Assembly: GCA_014529385.2 (NCBI GenBank)
Contig: CM043960.1
Location: 118,552,043 to 118,616,042, forward strand
DNA length: 64,000 nucleotides
Reading direction: 5' to 3'
Source of the DNA: Adiantum capillus-veneris
Lineage: Eukaryota > Streptophyta > Polypodiopsida > Polypodiales > Pteridaceae
In this document: positions 24,520-36,696 of the stretch, one piece after another
Layout of the letters: the number at the start of each line of letters is the position of its first letter
How positions within the stretch are numbered: the stretch's first letter is position 1
Notes under the pieces: model-generated
What the model was told of the DNA's origin: nothing
Databases searched by the model: none
Seen by the model: only the letters and a program-made list of their open reading frames with translations
Made by a program: the position numbers and the translations under genes

Positions 24520-25642
24520 TCAATATTTGATCACATATTGGGAAACCTGGTCCTTCTCATTTGAGATCATGTGTATTCCTACATACTGCTCAGGATCTTG
24601 CACACAGTTCCACCCCGGTAGCCACGACAATAGAGTGTTCGTGAGGTAGTGAGGATCCTGTGATTCGTCATCCGATTCAAATGTTGGTGGACATATCATG
24701 GTCGTATCATTGTTTAGAATATTTTTGTACGGTGTATCGTTCACCATAAGAACCAATGACCCCATCCAATCTGGTCTCCTTTTTAGTAGCTTGCGTAATC
24801 CCCTTACAAAAACTAGTTTTTCTTCGTCGCCTCGCAGTCTCTGATATCAGTAAGTCTGAAAGGCAATTTGATGAACTCGGTTTGGGACAATTGATATTTC
24901 CTGATGCTGGGGTGGATCCCACTCAAGCAACCCTTCAGTGTAGTAGTCATGTTTTTGTTTGTGCAGCTTGACCAGATGCATAGGTGAACAATGTCTACGC
25001 ATTCACAAAGGAATTCACACACATCTGGCTGATGATGCAAAAGGTGTCACGATCACCGCCTCCCTTGAACACTTTTTGATAGAAAAAACCTTTGCTAATC
25101 GGAGGGATCTCTGGATGGGGGTATCTTCTCAAGAGAACCCCATTCATGTCTAATACCATGAATTTTTGAGCAAGACAGATTAAGGGCGGCATACCCCTCA
25201 TCAGGAGAGCAGTCACGAAGCTAAGTGGGAAAGGTATTAGAACATCCTTCCACTTGGTCACATCAAAACTTACATCTTTTTGTAATTATGGCAAATGAAA
25301 TTCACCCAGAGGCTCTGACTGCACATCTTTCCCAAGAGAAGACCCTAGATGATGCACTTCACCCGGAGGCTCTGGTTGCACATGTTGCCCAACAGAAGAC
25401 TCTGGCTGATGCACTTCACCCGAAGGCTCTGACTACACATCTTGCCCAAGAGGGAAATCTTGTTGAGCATCACCGACATGGATGAAGTCTGGAGGGGTCT
25501 CTGGCTGCGCATACATGGATGCCCCATCAATAGTAACATGGTCTTCATCATCAGACATGCTACCACTCTTCATGTCAAAATGTTTTCTTCTTGAGTTTTC
25601 ATGTCTTGCTGCTACAGCATGGATAACCTCTGTCAAGCCCAA
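24520..25642 (-). pseudogene. FCP1/NIF-like HAD phosphatase, decayed
   Basis: Minus-strand order fits an FCP1-homology (NLI-interacting factor) domain. FMVLDMNGVLL (about 25155-25190) matches the motif I form LDLNGxL used by a plant subgroup. VHLCIWSSCTNKN (about 24960-25000) matches the motif II strand. LMVNDTPYKNIL (about 24715-24750) matches the DDSPYK motif, with the first acidic residue changed to Asn. SWLPGWNCVQDPEQYV at the end fits the usual C terminus. Two frameshifts separate these parts, and there are in-frame stops at 25433 (TAG) and near 25290 (TAA). An N-terminal extension carries 19-residue repeats. Members dephosphorylate proteins such as the RNA polymerase II tail; this copy is dead. 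Confidence 0.65.
25298..25452 (-). repeat. 57 bp tandem repeat encoding a 19-residue unit
   Basis: Units start at about 25298, 25355 and 25412 (plus coordinates); the last is partial. On the minus strand the unit reads GQHVQPEPPGEVHQPESSV, in frame with the phosphatase-like domain. In the third unit the Gln codon CAG is TAG. Confidence 0.9.
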
Positions 25643-27452
25643 TCCATGTCAAGTCTTCTAGGTGTTGTCCCTTCCTTTCCCTTCATAAGCTCCGAAACCA
25701 ACAGAAAGTTCTTGAGGCACAACCTCTGGATCGGCATACTCATCACTTTGCACACTAGGAAAAATAGCCGATGATTTTTTCACCAAGAGCAACTCCTATG
25801 TTGTTCTTGCTTTGTTGGCAAAACTTGTGTGTCGTAAAGTAGACATGATCTTCAAAACCCCTTTCAATCCTCCACCTTTTGTAGCCCCAATGGTTTGAGT
25901 TCCTCTAAACAAATTGAATGCAAGTAAGAGTCAAAAAGTTGCAGTATGAATTTTTTAAGGCAAAATGGATCTCAGCTCAATGGACAAGGCATCAAAAGAC
26001 GCATGCACCGCATCACAAGACACATGCTTAGACAATTTGGCAATGAAAGAGGAACTCCAGGTTGATTCAAATAATCTATTGTTACATCACAAAAGGATTG
26101 TGGTACAAAAAAGGATAGTGGTCTGATAAAAAAAGGATTGTGGTAGCACTAGAAAGGCTCATAGAAGGCTTGGCTATAAAACATCACTCATGGACACTGG
26201 TAGAGTCTAAACCAAACATCTTTTTGCTTGTGTGTTTGCAGCACCATTTTTGAAGTGTGTTGCACTTACTGCACTAGTGTCCCTAGCCACAACCACAGAA
26301 TCCTTCTCTTTAGCACTCTTTGACCCTTTGGCTATATCCAACCTTTCATTTTGGTCTCCCCTTGCTCCCCCTATAGGAGGAGTAACCAATCAAACAAAAA
26401 ATTCAAGCCATACAGATGCAAACATCTCAAAGACTATTTTGCATTTTTTTTTGCATTTCTTGCCGTTGCAAAAGCCTCTACAATATTAGGGCTTTTTGAG
26501 GGATATTTCTCCTGGTTCCCCGGTATGGATGTCATGGGTTTGCTAGGGTAGTGGCTCTTGAAGAGCTCCACTTCTTCTCTCACAAGTGGTGATTCTGCAA
26601 GTATTTCATGCACAATGGGGAGCACATCACCATCAATCAATTGGGGTTCCTCTATATCAGGTATATCTAGTTCTAAAAAATCCCAACCATAAATTGCATC
26701 GTAAAAAAGAATGACGGGTAAACTTTGTACTAAACAAGTCCTTCAAACAAACTAGTGAATTGTTTTTACCTTCTAGATTGCAATGTCTCTCTTCCTTATC
26801 AGAGAGTTCATTGGTCATAGCCCCCACTTTGACCTCTTTGGAGATCACTTTTGTGTTTAGATCACCCTTTTCAACATCTGATCAATAGATAGGAAGCTTA
26901 GGCAACATTTATTGACACAACCATACAAATATTGTACAAATTTCCCCAAAGAGAGGGTTACCAAAAATCTTGTACACCTCATGGGCCTCTGCTTTTGTCG
27001 GGCAAAACTGGCTCTACCTCTCAAAGTTGACATGAGGAGGCTACCACCTAGACATCAGTGAAGGAGAAGCGGGGGTTTCGACGTTTAGTCTGATCAGAAA
27101 CAATGAGCTTGCCTCTGCTCTACAATAGGTGTGTCATGTGGAGGGTTTTTCCTTCTCTTCTTCACCCTGTGTGTGTCACGGTCCTCCCGCTCAGAAGAAG
27201 AAGATGCATCCTCAGAAGAAGAAGATGTAACTCTTTTCTTTCAAGAAGCATGCACTAAGAGCTTAAGTGGTGTCTTCCCCACCTGCTTGCTCTCCTTCTA
27301 CCTGCATTCTTGCTCCTGAGACCTATGCCGGACATACTTCTTTTCTTTCCCCATCTACTCCTTGACATGTTGTAGAAAGGTCTGAGCCCGTTTGGCGTGC
27401 AATAGCACCTCCATTCTCCCAGGTCGTGTCTATTACACAGGGGCCCAAGCAA
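25643..27452 (-). pseudogene. Possible N-terminal part of the phosphatase-like gene: Ser-rich, nuclear-signal-like
   Basis: Between about 27110 and 27240 the minus strand encodes a serine-acidic run (TSSSSEDASSSSEREDRD) followed by HRVKKRRKN, which looks like a bipartite nuclear signal. Further fragments at 26434-26640 and 26207-26389 are open, charged and low in complexity. Stops and frame changes break them. Joining them to the FCP1-like domain rests only on strand and proximity. Confidence 0.3.
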
Positions 27453-29659
27453 CTCAAACTGACTTTTTAAAAAATGAAACTAATATGTATATTGAAAAGA
27501 AAAAACTCCCATGTTCTCAAACAAAAACGAGACCAACGTATGTTAAAATTGGTACAACAAGTGACCTCGACCACTTACAAACTTGGGTAGTAACATGAAG
27601 TGGCTAGCCCCCAAAAATCAAGTAGCTAGTGTATCACCTTAGCATGCATATACCCTATGTATCAAAATTTGGAAGGGATCATTCCGTATTTTTAAAATTG
27701 AAGCCTTACTTCAATAAATGAAAACTTTGTCAAGCTTTTGTGCTTGAAGCCTTTTGATTCTTCTTCAAACATTCACATGCCATAAGTCTCAAGGTCCAAG
27801 TCATGGCATCCTTGCTTCATAGAAAGACCTTGTTGTGCTTTCTCAGCTTGTCAAAATTAAAAATGTTAAATTAAAACTACTTAACAGCATTCAGAGGTCC
27901 TGCAGACTCAATTTTCAGCAAATCTCAAGAAATTTGAGCTTTGAGAGTATTAGATCCTTGTTGCTATGCATGGCCTTGCTCACCTCAATCGCTATGTCGG
28001 CGTGCTTGAGACATGTTTGTCTTTTCATGGCTCTTGTTTGAATTCCCCTACCTTGAGTTTCATTGATCCGGTTTCAAGAAGCCCACATTGATATAGAAGT
28101 AAAACTATTCACCTTGCCACACAATATCATGTTGTGAGCGAACATCCTCAAGCTCACCATCATGTTGGATCATCTTGACCTTTTCCTAGAGGCAAGCACC
28201 ATTCAAGGTGGTGGGAAAAGGCTCCTAGGATGGGCGTAGGACACTTAGAGTGCCCAATTTTTCTTTATAATATGAAAGGTTGCCTTGCATGCATTCATGT
28301 AGCTCAATTGGAGAGGAATGCAGGCTGCCAAGATGGTTGCATGCTAGAGTTGTCTTTTTGCATAGGGTTTGTCCATGGCAATGCATGGCAATCCAAACCA
28401 AACAGCCCCTTGCCCAAGCTCGTGCAAGGTATCATAGCCGAGCATGGGGCTCTACCCTTACTAGAGGAGGATGCCCCAAAATAGGGCATCCATTTTTAGC
28501 TTTGTCCCAAAAAGTGTATGGAAAAGAAGGTAGTATATGGCATTGCAACATGCAAATGACACATAGGGAATAAGAGATATTCACAATATGTTACATGTGT
28601 TTTTTTTGGCTCACGCTCAAGGAGAGAAAAGTGGTCCTCTTGCTAGCGTGAACCTTTCTAGTACTACTCTCGGCACACTTTTTAAAGGTCCCCATGGCGC
28701 CTTCTTCTTTGTAAGGGCAATTTGCTATGTTATTTCCCCGCCTTGTCCAACCTGCGATGCTTGAGCTTAGGATTAGAGCGCACACACACGCACACGCACA
28801 CACAGAGGGCATGCATGTGTACCATGCGCCTCATGCAAATCTTATCCACACCATGTCCTTGCCTCCCCTCCCCTTGAGCTCCAACACTATTGAAAGACCA
28901 GAGGAAACTAGGGCATGCTTATCTCCACCCAAGCATATCCTTTTAGTCTATAGCCCTCTTTTAGGATCCTCTCAACTTGCATGTCTAGCTAGACTTGCCT
29001 GGGGTTAGTGCCCCCAATGTTACCCTTGTCCTGATAAAGACAATGTTGCGGCTATTGACAAACAACACTCCTCTTTTGACCTATCACGTATGATGAAGTG
29101 TTTCTTGGTTGATATCATTGTTGTGTTGGCATGCCGCGAATAGTGAGTTGTTTGATGGTTGACAATATTGTTTTATTGGCCTATGATCCACCTGCATGCA
29201 AGGCGGTCCCCTTTGTCATCCCTCATGGTTAACCTCATTCGCTCTATTTTGTCAATGTGGGTTCAATTATGATGAACCCACATATAGCCTATAATAGGCC
29301 ATCCCTTTTGTTGACTACATGCTCAGCTAAATTAAGGTCAAGGGTGGGATTTCTTTTGATGGTTCCCATGAAGCCAAGATGACTTTGAGACTTTTGAAGC
29401 CAAAGGTAGTCTCATGAACCAAGGGTGGTCTCTTTGCGATTGATTCCTGCGGGGGGATGAAGCTATATTGTGAGAGTTTGAAGGAGAAGTCATCTTAACC
29501 CCTCCTAGGTGTTGTCCAAGCTTGTTGGGTAGATCTTTGGGTTCTATGGGGATTGTTTGTATGATGGGAAAAAACCTCTTTTCTTTTTACTGATATGTTA
29601 CATCACCTCCATCTTCTCCTTCTTCTTCTCTCCTGACACTAATTCTCCATATCTACCTT
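27453..29659. other. No recognised gene
   Basis: Short frames on both strands with no domain that I know. A CA-rich stretch with ACACACACGCACACG lies at about 28780-28803. Confidence 0.45.
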
Positions 29660-29664
29660 ACAAA

Positions 29665-29701
29665 GTAACTCTCTTTCTTCTTCCTCCTCTTCTTCTTCTT
29701 C

Positions 29702-29758
<57 letters not shown>
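29665..29758 (+). repeat. (CTT)n followed by (TA)n microsatellite
   Basis: CTT-rich run to 29704, then about 27 TA units to 29758. Confidence 0.95.
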
Positions 29759-29759
<1 letters not shown>

Positions 29760-30422
29760 TTAAAGCATGCAATTTAATAGTTATTTCTCTTATTCATATT
29801 GCTATCAAAGCTAAGGAGATGTTTTGATAGCTCTATTATGAGCATTTGGAGCCATCTATATTCTCCTCTTAAACAAGAGATTAGTTTAGACCACTAGTTC
29901 AAGGTATGTGCACATACTCAAGGTAACAAACATGCACAAACCACTTACTACATGCATTAAGATTTCTCAATAATAAGAATTATGTCTTAATATTTTTACA
30001 AAATAAAAGAAAAAATGGTGAGAATCATGAAAGTCACAACTTAGCTCTATGTTTGTCAAACATAAAGGCATTCATTGCTATGATCCATATCTCACTAGGA
30101 GCGATGATCTATGCTCCAATACCACTGCAATAGTCAAAAGCACAATGCTCTATAGAACATACGGGCATACATGCAAAAATAGCCAGATTGAGTATGCATA
30201 CCTTGATATCCAAATCTTACACCACGAGCATGGTGATACATGAGAAAGAGAAAGAGCATATAGACATACACACCTCCTAAAGTGGAGTGCTATGCATGCA
30301 CATGAGAGAAAGGAGGAGAAGTAGAGGCTAGTCCCCCCACATGGGTCCCTCAATGAACTCATGTGAGCCTATGTATACATTTATGAAGTCTTACAAGGAT
30401 AGAGAAAGTGTGTTTCTAAATA
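29759..30422. other. No recognised gene
   Basis: AT-rich, only short chance frames. Confidence 0.4.
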
Positions 30423-30683
30423 GAGATGTCTTATCCGTGAGCGTCTAATATCCTCCATCAGATATCAAACGATCCATATTGTTTTCCACCTATTAGGCAT
30501 AAAATAAATATCTCATTACACACCATCCCTCAAAGGTATTGTTATTGTTTCCTTCGAAGATGTCTTATCCATGAGCATCTAATATCCTCCAAACGATCCA
30601 TATTGTTTTCCACCTATCATGCATACAGTAAATATCTTATTACACAACTTCCCTAGGAGGTGTTGCTAATGTTTCCTTCGAAG
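30423..30683 (+). repeat. Tandem duplication, about 136 bp period
   Basis: GATGTCTTATCCRTGAGCRT begins at about 30425 and again at about 30559. Both copies continue through CTAATATCCTCC, AACGATCCATATTG, TTTTCCACCTAT, AAATATCT and end GTTTCCTTCGAAG. The first copy has an extra ATCAGATATC insertion. Confidence 0.92.
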
Positions 30684-31129
30684 TGTGCTTTTGTCCTATG
30701 AACTTTTGGCTCCCTTGGCACCATAGGTCTTCAAATTTATTCTTTGTGCTTACTTCAGTGATTCTTGAATATGTCCCTTGAGGAAATCATCTTTTACTTT
30801 GCGCATTTCATGTAGGTAGACCTGAGAGGGGCCAATTCCTTGCACTTGGGCCACCAGTTCTCCAATGAAGCCTTCTATATGTTGATCTTGTGCATTTTTA
30901 TCTTTACCTCTTTATCTTTGATTTTTTGTAGTTTTTTAATCATGTTTAGCCTTATTGTTTGGCTTCCACCTCTAGGTCATGCTCTAGAATACCATTACCC
31001 TTGTCCTTGGGTGTAGATTTGGCTTCCTCTCTCTTTTGCTCTTTTGCTCTTTTCTTTTTCTTTCTTCGGTTCGGATTCTCCATTTTTTTGGGGTAAAGGC
31101 ATGTGGCCGCCCGCCATGAGTCCCACCCT
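30684..31129. other. No recognised gene
   Basis: A minus-strand Lys-rich frame (30952-31149) is low-complexity and not convincing. Confidence 0.4.
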
Positions 31130-31274
31130 ACAACTAACTCACTGATCAATTACTATTGATATACCTAATAAAGACGGCACACACTATTCTCTTGGTGTGT
31201 TGTTTCCACCTATTGCTCCTCCTTCTTTTGCCCCTTCCCCCATGTGCACATTGGCACACACCATGCCCTTTATC
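31130..31274 (+). mobile_element. Diverged LTR end related to the short-LTR family
   Basis: Ends CACACCATGCCCTTTATC one base before a perfect primer site. This parallels CCCATGCCCTTTCA before the primer site at 21022. The LTR start is not resolved. Confidence 0.5.
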
Positions 31275-31275
31275 T

Positions 31276-31287
31276 GGTATCAGAGCA
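31276..31287 (+). promoter_or_regulatory. Primer binding site (initiator-Met tRNA)
   Basis: Exact TGGTATCAGAGC. No recognisable gag follows before the next LTR at 31910, so only the 5' end of an element is left. Confidence 0.82.
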
Positions 31288-31909
31288 TGGTGGTAGCACG
31301 GTCCTAGTTTCCTGACACCCTCCCCTCCCCTCACGTGTGCAATGATTGTAGCTTTTTAGGAAATGAAGAAGCTCACAAAAACTGAACCTATGCACGAAAC
31401 AAAAATGATAGCTTGAAGCTTTTGGGAGAATCTTGAACTTTAGAGAAGCTAAGGTGGATGAAAGAGTGTGTGTTTGTGTGTGCACAGAGGTGTGTATGCG
31501 TAGCACATTGCACGAGAGGGAAGACGAGAGCGCAGTGAGGTGTGGGTGGAGAAAAAGTGAGGAGCTCCTATTCTTTGTGTAGGTACAAGATAAGGAAACT
31601 ATATGCAGTGGGCAGTTGGACACATGCCGTCCAGCCCTAAGCAAAGACACTTTGCCTTTACTCCAACAACATGCCTCTTAAAGGCAAATGTATCAATAAG
31701 TGGGTCGTACTAGCTAAACTACTAGTATGTACAAGCAAAATAGGTGAGAGACTCTCTCAAACTATGTCCACTTGCTCACTCAATCAATCTACATGCATCT
31801 ATATCGGATCCAGTGATAGGTGAGCACGCATATCCATGTTTGAGCCTGCATGCAAATCTTGCAGACAACTCTGTATGGTCTGCATATCTCCACAATGCAT
31901 CATGCTACT

Positions 31910-32137
31910 TATTACCATATACATGTGATAGTGATGTGTGTGAACACACTTAGGACCTTCGGGGCATTTTTTCCCTCTTTAGGAGGTTTTTTCCCCCGTG
32001 CATTGTATATACGCCCATCATTCTAGGGCTACCTATCTTTCCATTACACACTAAGTAATATACTCTCCGTTGTGTGCCTTGAGCTTCCTTTGTCTTCTCT
32101 AAGCTGTGTGTGTTTTCCTGCAACCCTAACTCCAACA
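31910..32137 (+). repeat. Copia-A 5' LTR
   Basis: TATTACCATATACATGTG (first G of TG mutated) to ...CTAACTCCAACA. It contains the TATA-like TTGTATATAC at about 32004 and the near-palindrome GTGTGTGAACACAC. Confidence 0.9.
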
Positions 32138-32139
32138 AT

Positions 32140-32151
32140 TGGTATTAGAGC
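32140..32151 (+). promoter_or_regulatory. Copia-A primer binding site
   Basis: TGGTATTAGAGC two bases after the LTR. Confidence 0.9.
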
Positions 32152-32502
32152 AAGTTGCATCCTCCCGAGCTTAGTTACCAGTAGCTACAGCACACACCTA
32201 CTCACTTTCTCCAATTTCTATGAGCTTTGGCGAGCGTTTTCAGGTCGACAAAGATTTTGGGATAGCTCAAAGAGCTAGGTCCACCCAGAATTTGATTTGG
32301 GCTCATTTCGGCCCCTGTTTCCACTATCGGCAGTACTCCTTGGACATGCTATTTTGTCATTTTGTGTAGAACTTCTGTCAGTGTCGTTTTCTACATAACA
32401 AGTCCTTACAGTCTTCTCACAATTTGTGCTATACAACACATGTTGTTCTCGCTTTGTTTCTCCTCTTTTTGGGCAATTTTCACATCAGGTACAAGCATTC
32501 AC

Positions 32503-33514
32503 ATGGACAACAACAACACAGATGTGTTCAAGATGTTTGCTACTAAGGACAAATTGGATAGGGACAATTACCCTATGTGGGCTTATATGATGCAACATGT
32601 TCTTGTGTCAAAGGGTGTCTGGAATATTGTGCAGGGCATTGATGTATGTCTTAGTTTTGAGGATGTAGGTGATGTTGAGGATGTTGCAGGTCTTGTTGTA
32701 AGGACTGATGCTGCTAGAGTTGTTTTGCCTACGACAGAATAAGCTCGTTGGGATGTAAAAGATACGTAGTCTCATGCACTAATTGTGTTGCCTGTGAAGC
32801 GCACTATTACTCCTCACATTCGATCAGCGAAATTGCAGAACATGCTTGGGATATTCTGACTGGTCTTTATGCAAGTCACAATGAGGCAAAAATTGCATTG
32901 CTGTGTAAAGAGCTGGTGTTGAAGATTATGCATGAAGAAAATGATATGGACACTTTCCTTGCTGGTTTCAAGGATACCAATGACCAACTTATTCCAGGTA
33001 GTCATTTCAGACAGTTCCCTTGTGCAGACGGTTCTTGATACCTTGCCAGATTCTTACCAGGCTTTCGCTAGTACTCGGAGACTTATGACCCAAGGAAATT
33101 TTGAAGTTGTCAATTTTTATGCATTATGCACATTGTTGTTGCAAGAGTCACATTCCAAGAAAACAGGACTGGACAACATGCAGTTGAATAGGCCTTTATT
33201 GCTGCTCAAAAAAAAGGTGGTAACAGCAATGCAGCCACTTCTTTTATGGTTCTTTTGCGAGTGGAAAGTCACATGTTCATAATGCTTCTGTTGGCAACAA
33301 TTTGTCTAGAAATTTTGGTGATAAGGGCAAAAAGAAAATGTGTTGCCATTATTGTAAATCTAATGATCACTTAATCAAGCAATGTCCTAAGTTGAAGCCC
33401 AAAGAGACTAAGAAGAAAGAGGTTGGTTCCACTACAAATGCAGCTATTGTTGAGTCTTCTGTGAAAGGAGACTGTGATTTTGATGTTGATGCAGAATGGG
33501 CTTTTAATGCATAG
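32503..33514 (+). pseudogene. Copia-A gag (nucleocapsid precursor), frameshifted
   Basis: Starts at ATG 32503 with MDNNNTDVFKMFATKDKL, then DRDNYPMWAYMM, typical of Copia gag where the first domain recognises the F/YxxW core. The middle (32748-33282) changes frame at least twice. A canonical knuckle CHYCKSNDHLIKQC (CX2CX4HX4C) lies at about 33342-33383 with a Lys-rich tail, closing at TAG 33512-33514. Gag packages element RNA in cytoplasmic particles. Confidence 0.82.
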
Positions 33515-33554
33515 TGTACTTATACTCCTGATGTCCATGATGCATGCATGTTAA

Positions 33555-35240
33555 TTGCTACAGATTCATATGTGTGGTATTTTGACAATGATGCTACAAA
33601 GCACATTACCTCACATCGTGATTTGTTCACCTCTTTTGAGTCTGTCCCACATGGGAATTCAATTACTTGTGCCAACAACGCCTTTTATTCGGTTTAGGGA
33701 TTTGGAAAGATTGTTCTTACTGCTGCAAATGGCAGTTCTTTCACACTTGTTGATGCACTTTATGTACTTGAGATCAAGAAGGATCTTTTGTCTGTATCTG
33801 CACTTGCTAGACTTGGTCTTGTAGTCAAATTTGTGGATGGCAGATGTACAGTACATGATCTCAGTTTTGGTGATGAAATTGTTGCATCTCGCATTTTACG
33901 ACGTGGGCTCTATAAGCTCAATTTGTATGACAAGTGTGGAAAGAATTTTGCAAATGCAATTGTGGATTCTAACGCTATTTCAGATGCAAAACTTTGGCAT
34001 GCACGTTTTGGACATCTGAATTTTGCCGGTTTGCTGCGTTTGCAAAATCTAATATGGTTGCTTCTTTGCCGCCTCTTGAAGCACCTATCAAACATGTTTG
34101 TGAAGGCTATATTTTGGGTAAGTTGCAGCATTTTAAGTTTCTAAAGGATGGTTCAGTTAGGGCCACATGCAAGTTGCAACTCGTGCATAGTGATGTTTGT
34201 GGACCCATGAAAAACTGGGTATATCCGCTTAAAGCGAAGTCCGAAGTATTTATGTGCTTAAACAATATTTGGCTATGGATGAAAATGTCTCGAAATGTAC
34301 TATGGGCACTCTCTGTTCCGATTGAGGGGGGGAGTATATGTCTCATGAGTTTAATGCATTTATGGCTAGTCGTGGGATAAAAAACCAATGTACAGTGCCT
34401 TATATGACAAATCAAAATGGTGTTACTGAGCGGAAAAACAGATCACTTATGAAAATAGCACGATATATGGTCAAAAGTCAAGCTTTGCCTTGTTGTTTTG
34501 GCTTGACTCCATCATGTGTGCCACTTATGTACTTAACAGGTGTCCTACAAAAGCATTGCACTCTATGACTCCATATGAAGCATGGAATGATAAAAATCCT
34601 TCTATTGAGCACATGCGTGTTTTTGGCTGTTTGGCATATGCTTTGGTGTCACAAACACAGCACAAAAATTGGATGATAAGGCTATCAAATGTATTTTTGT
34701 TGGTTATAGTGTTGAAAGCAAAGGTTATAGGTTGTATCATCCACAAACAAAGTGTATTCTGGTTTCATGGGATATTGTGTTTGTGGAAGATTCTATTCAG
34801 CCCTTGTTGTCATGTACTAGAGATAGTAATGTAAGCTCACGGGACATTTATGACACTTTGTTGCCTCTTTTCAGTGGTGGAACTTTGAATGTAAATTCCA
34901 ATGAGGCAAACGTACAACCTATGGGAGTTTTTGAAAATGTTACAGATCAGCCTATTATTGATGCAAATGTACATGATGTACTTGATGAGGAAAGGGCTGA
35001 AAAGGAGCAGGTTAGAGGTATGCCAAAATGGCTGGTGCATACATTGCATGATAGGAAATCGGATGCACCTTTGTCTAGTTGCACTCATTCAGGCTCTCTC
35101 CATGCATCTTATGCATCAAGTTGTTATGCTTTGGATGTGACTAGCTTACATGATGTTGAGGAACCTCTGTCTGTTTGATGAAGCACAGAATTCAAAAAAA
35201 TTGGATGGCTGCCATGCAATCAAAATATGATGCACTTATA
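33555..35240 (+). pseudogene. Copia-A protease and integrase, heavily frameshifted
   Basis: Protease: WYFDNDATKHITSH at about 33578, where the family's DSGA is now DNDA, so the catalytic triplet is gone. After it come GKIVLTAANGSSFTL and DLLSVSALARLGL. Integrase: LWHARFGHLNF (about 33991-34023) of the HHCC module, HSDVCGPMK (about 34187), TNQNGVTERKNRS (about 34410-34445) carrying the catalytic Glu region, and MTPYEAW. The frame changes at roughly 33660, 33800, 34020, 34340, 34500 and 34670. The region 34850-35180 is a variable linker before RT. Confidence 0.8.
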
Positions 35241-35249
35241 GAAAATGAC

Positions 35250-35840
35250 ACATGGACTTTATGTGATTGCCTCCTGGCAAAAAGGCCATTGGTACAAAGT
35301 GGGTTTACAAGTTGAAACGCAAGCCGGATGGTGAGATTGATTGCTATAAGGCTCGCCTTGTTGCAAAGGGTTATGCACAACAAAAAGGCATAGATTATGA
35401 AGAGACTTTTGCTCCCACTTGTCATATGACTACTGTGCGTTTTCTATGTGGATTGGCATCTCATTTTGGTTGGGATGTACATCAATCAAAAATTGTTAGT
35501 GCTTTCTTGAATGGTGACATATTTGAGGAAGTTTATGTAACGCAACCTCGCGGTTTTGTCAAGAAAGGACGAGAGGATAAAGGTGCAAATGTAACAAAGC
35601 TTTGTATGGGTTGAAGCAATCTCCTCGTGCTTGGTATGAGAAGGCTGACACTCATTTGGTCAAACAAGGCTTTTGTAACAATCCAACTGGACCAAATGAG
35701 AGACATATTGCTGAATTTAAGACTGATTTGAATGCTACTTTCAAGATGAAAGATTTGGGGTTGTTGCATCATTACTTGGATATTCAGTTTAAACAGTGTG
35801 ATGGTGGTATTGCCTTGAGTCAAAAAAGTTAAATAGAGAC
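35250..35840 (+). pseudogene. Copia-A reverse transcriptase lacking its active-site segment
   Basis: KAIGTKWVYKLKRKPDG, RLVAKGYAQQKGIDYEETFAP and VSAFLNGDIFEEVYVTQPRGF are clear Copia RT fingers/palm landmarks. At about 35685 the text jumps from KQGFCNNPT straight to GPNERHIAEFKTDLN and FKMKDLGLLHHYL. The stretch between these blocks, which in Copia RTs carries YVDD, is missing in frame. Frameshift near 35600 and a stop at 35830. Confidence 0.85.
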
Positions 35841-35867
35841 ATTGCTATGTAAGTTTGGACTTGAGGA

Positions 35868-36569
35868 TTGCAAACCTATTGCCACTCCCATGGAAACAGG
35901 TTTGAAACTGAGTTTCATGATGCTGGTGATCCTACAGATGTCACTCTTTACCAAATTGCTATTGGATGCCTCATTTATGTATGCAACACGAGACCAGATA
36001 TTCAGTTTACAGTCTCACAGGTTAGCAGATTCATGCATAGCCTAGGGTCTAAGGATTGGCAGGCTGTCAAGAGAATTTTTTGCTACTTGAGTGGCACTTT
36101 ACATCTTGGCTTGTTTTATCCCAAGGGGGGATCATTGCCGCCAGATTTACATGATTTTTTGGACTCGGATTGGGCTGGTTGTTTTGACACACGAGTGTCC
36201 ACAAGTGGTTTTTGTTTCATGCTTGGCAGCTCATGCATATCATGGTTGAGAAAGAAGCAACCTGTTGTAGCCACTTCTAGTTGTGAGGCTGAGTACAGGG
36301 CCATCTTCATAGCTACGGTTGAGTGTGGATGGCTCAGACACTTTTTGACTAATTTGGGTGTTGGACAGGACACTACCAACACTATCTACACTGACAGTCA
36401 GAGCGCATTGGCAGTTGCAAGGAACCAAGTTTTTCATGCTCGTACAAAGCACATTGAGGTGCATTACCACGATGTTAGGGAGAGGCTCTTAGCAGGAGAG
36501 ATCAGCCTATCTTATGTGTCAACACATGACAACCTTGTAGATCTTTTCACAAAGGCATTGTCTTGTTAA
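35868..36569 (+). pseudogene. Copia-A RNase H (C-terminal pol)
   Basis: A 233-codon open stretch. It contains IGCLIYVCNTRPDI and SRFMHSLGSKDW, then RNase H with DFLDSDWAGC, STSGFCFMLGSSCISW, KKQPVVATSSCEAEYRA, IYTDSQSAL and HARTKHIEVHYHDVRE, ending VDLFTKALSC. The acidic residues (D of SDWAG, E of EAEY, D of TDSQ) are all present. It closes 127 bases before the 3' LTR. Confidence 0.88.
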
Positions 36570-36696
36570 AAGTTTGAAGCTTTTCACAAATGTTTGGGCT
36601 TACTCCCCTTTGTGGACTGATCATGTCCTCAGGGCATGGCACTTCCCTTCACTCTATGTGCCAGCTCTCGTTCATCGCATTACTCCCAGGGGAATT

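Noticed and set aside
25225-25485. Plus-strand reading of the 57 bp repeats (LHPEALTAHL units) as a gene
   Set aside because: The minus-strand reading is in frame with a recognisable phosphatase-like domain, so the plus frame is its shadow.
29700-29760. Long TA run as a matrix-attachment or replication element
   Set aside because: A simple microsatellite next to CTT repeats; nothing else supports a function.
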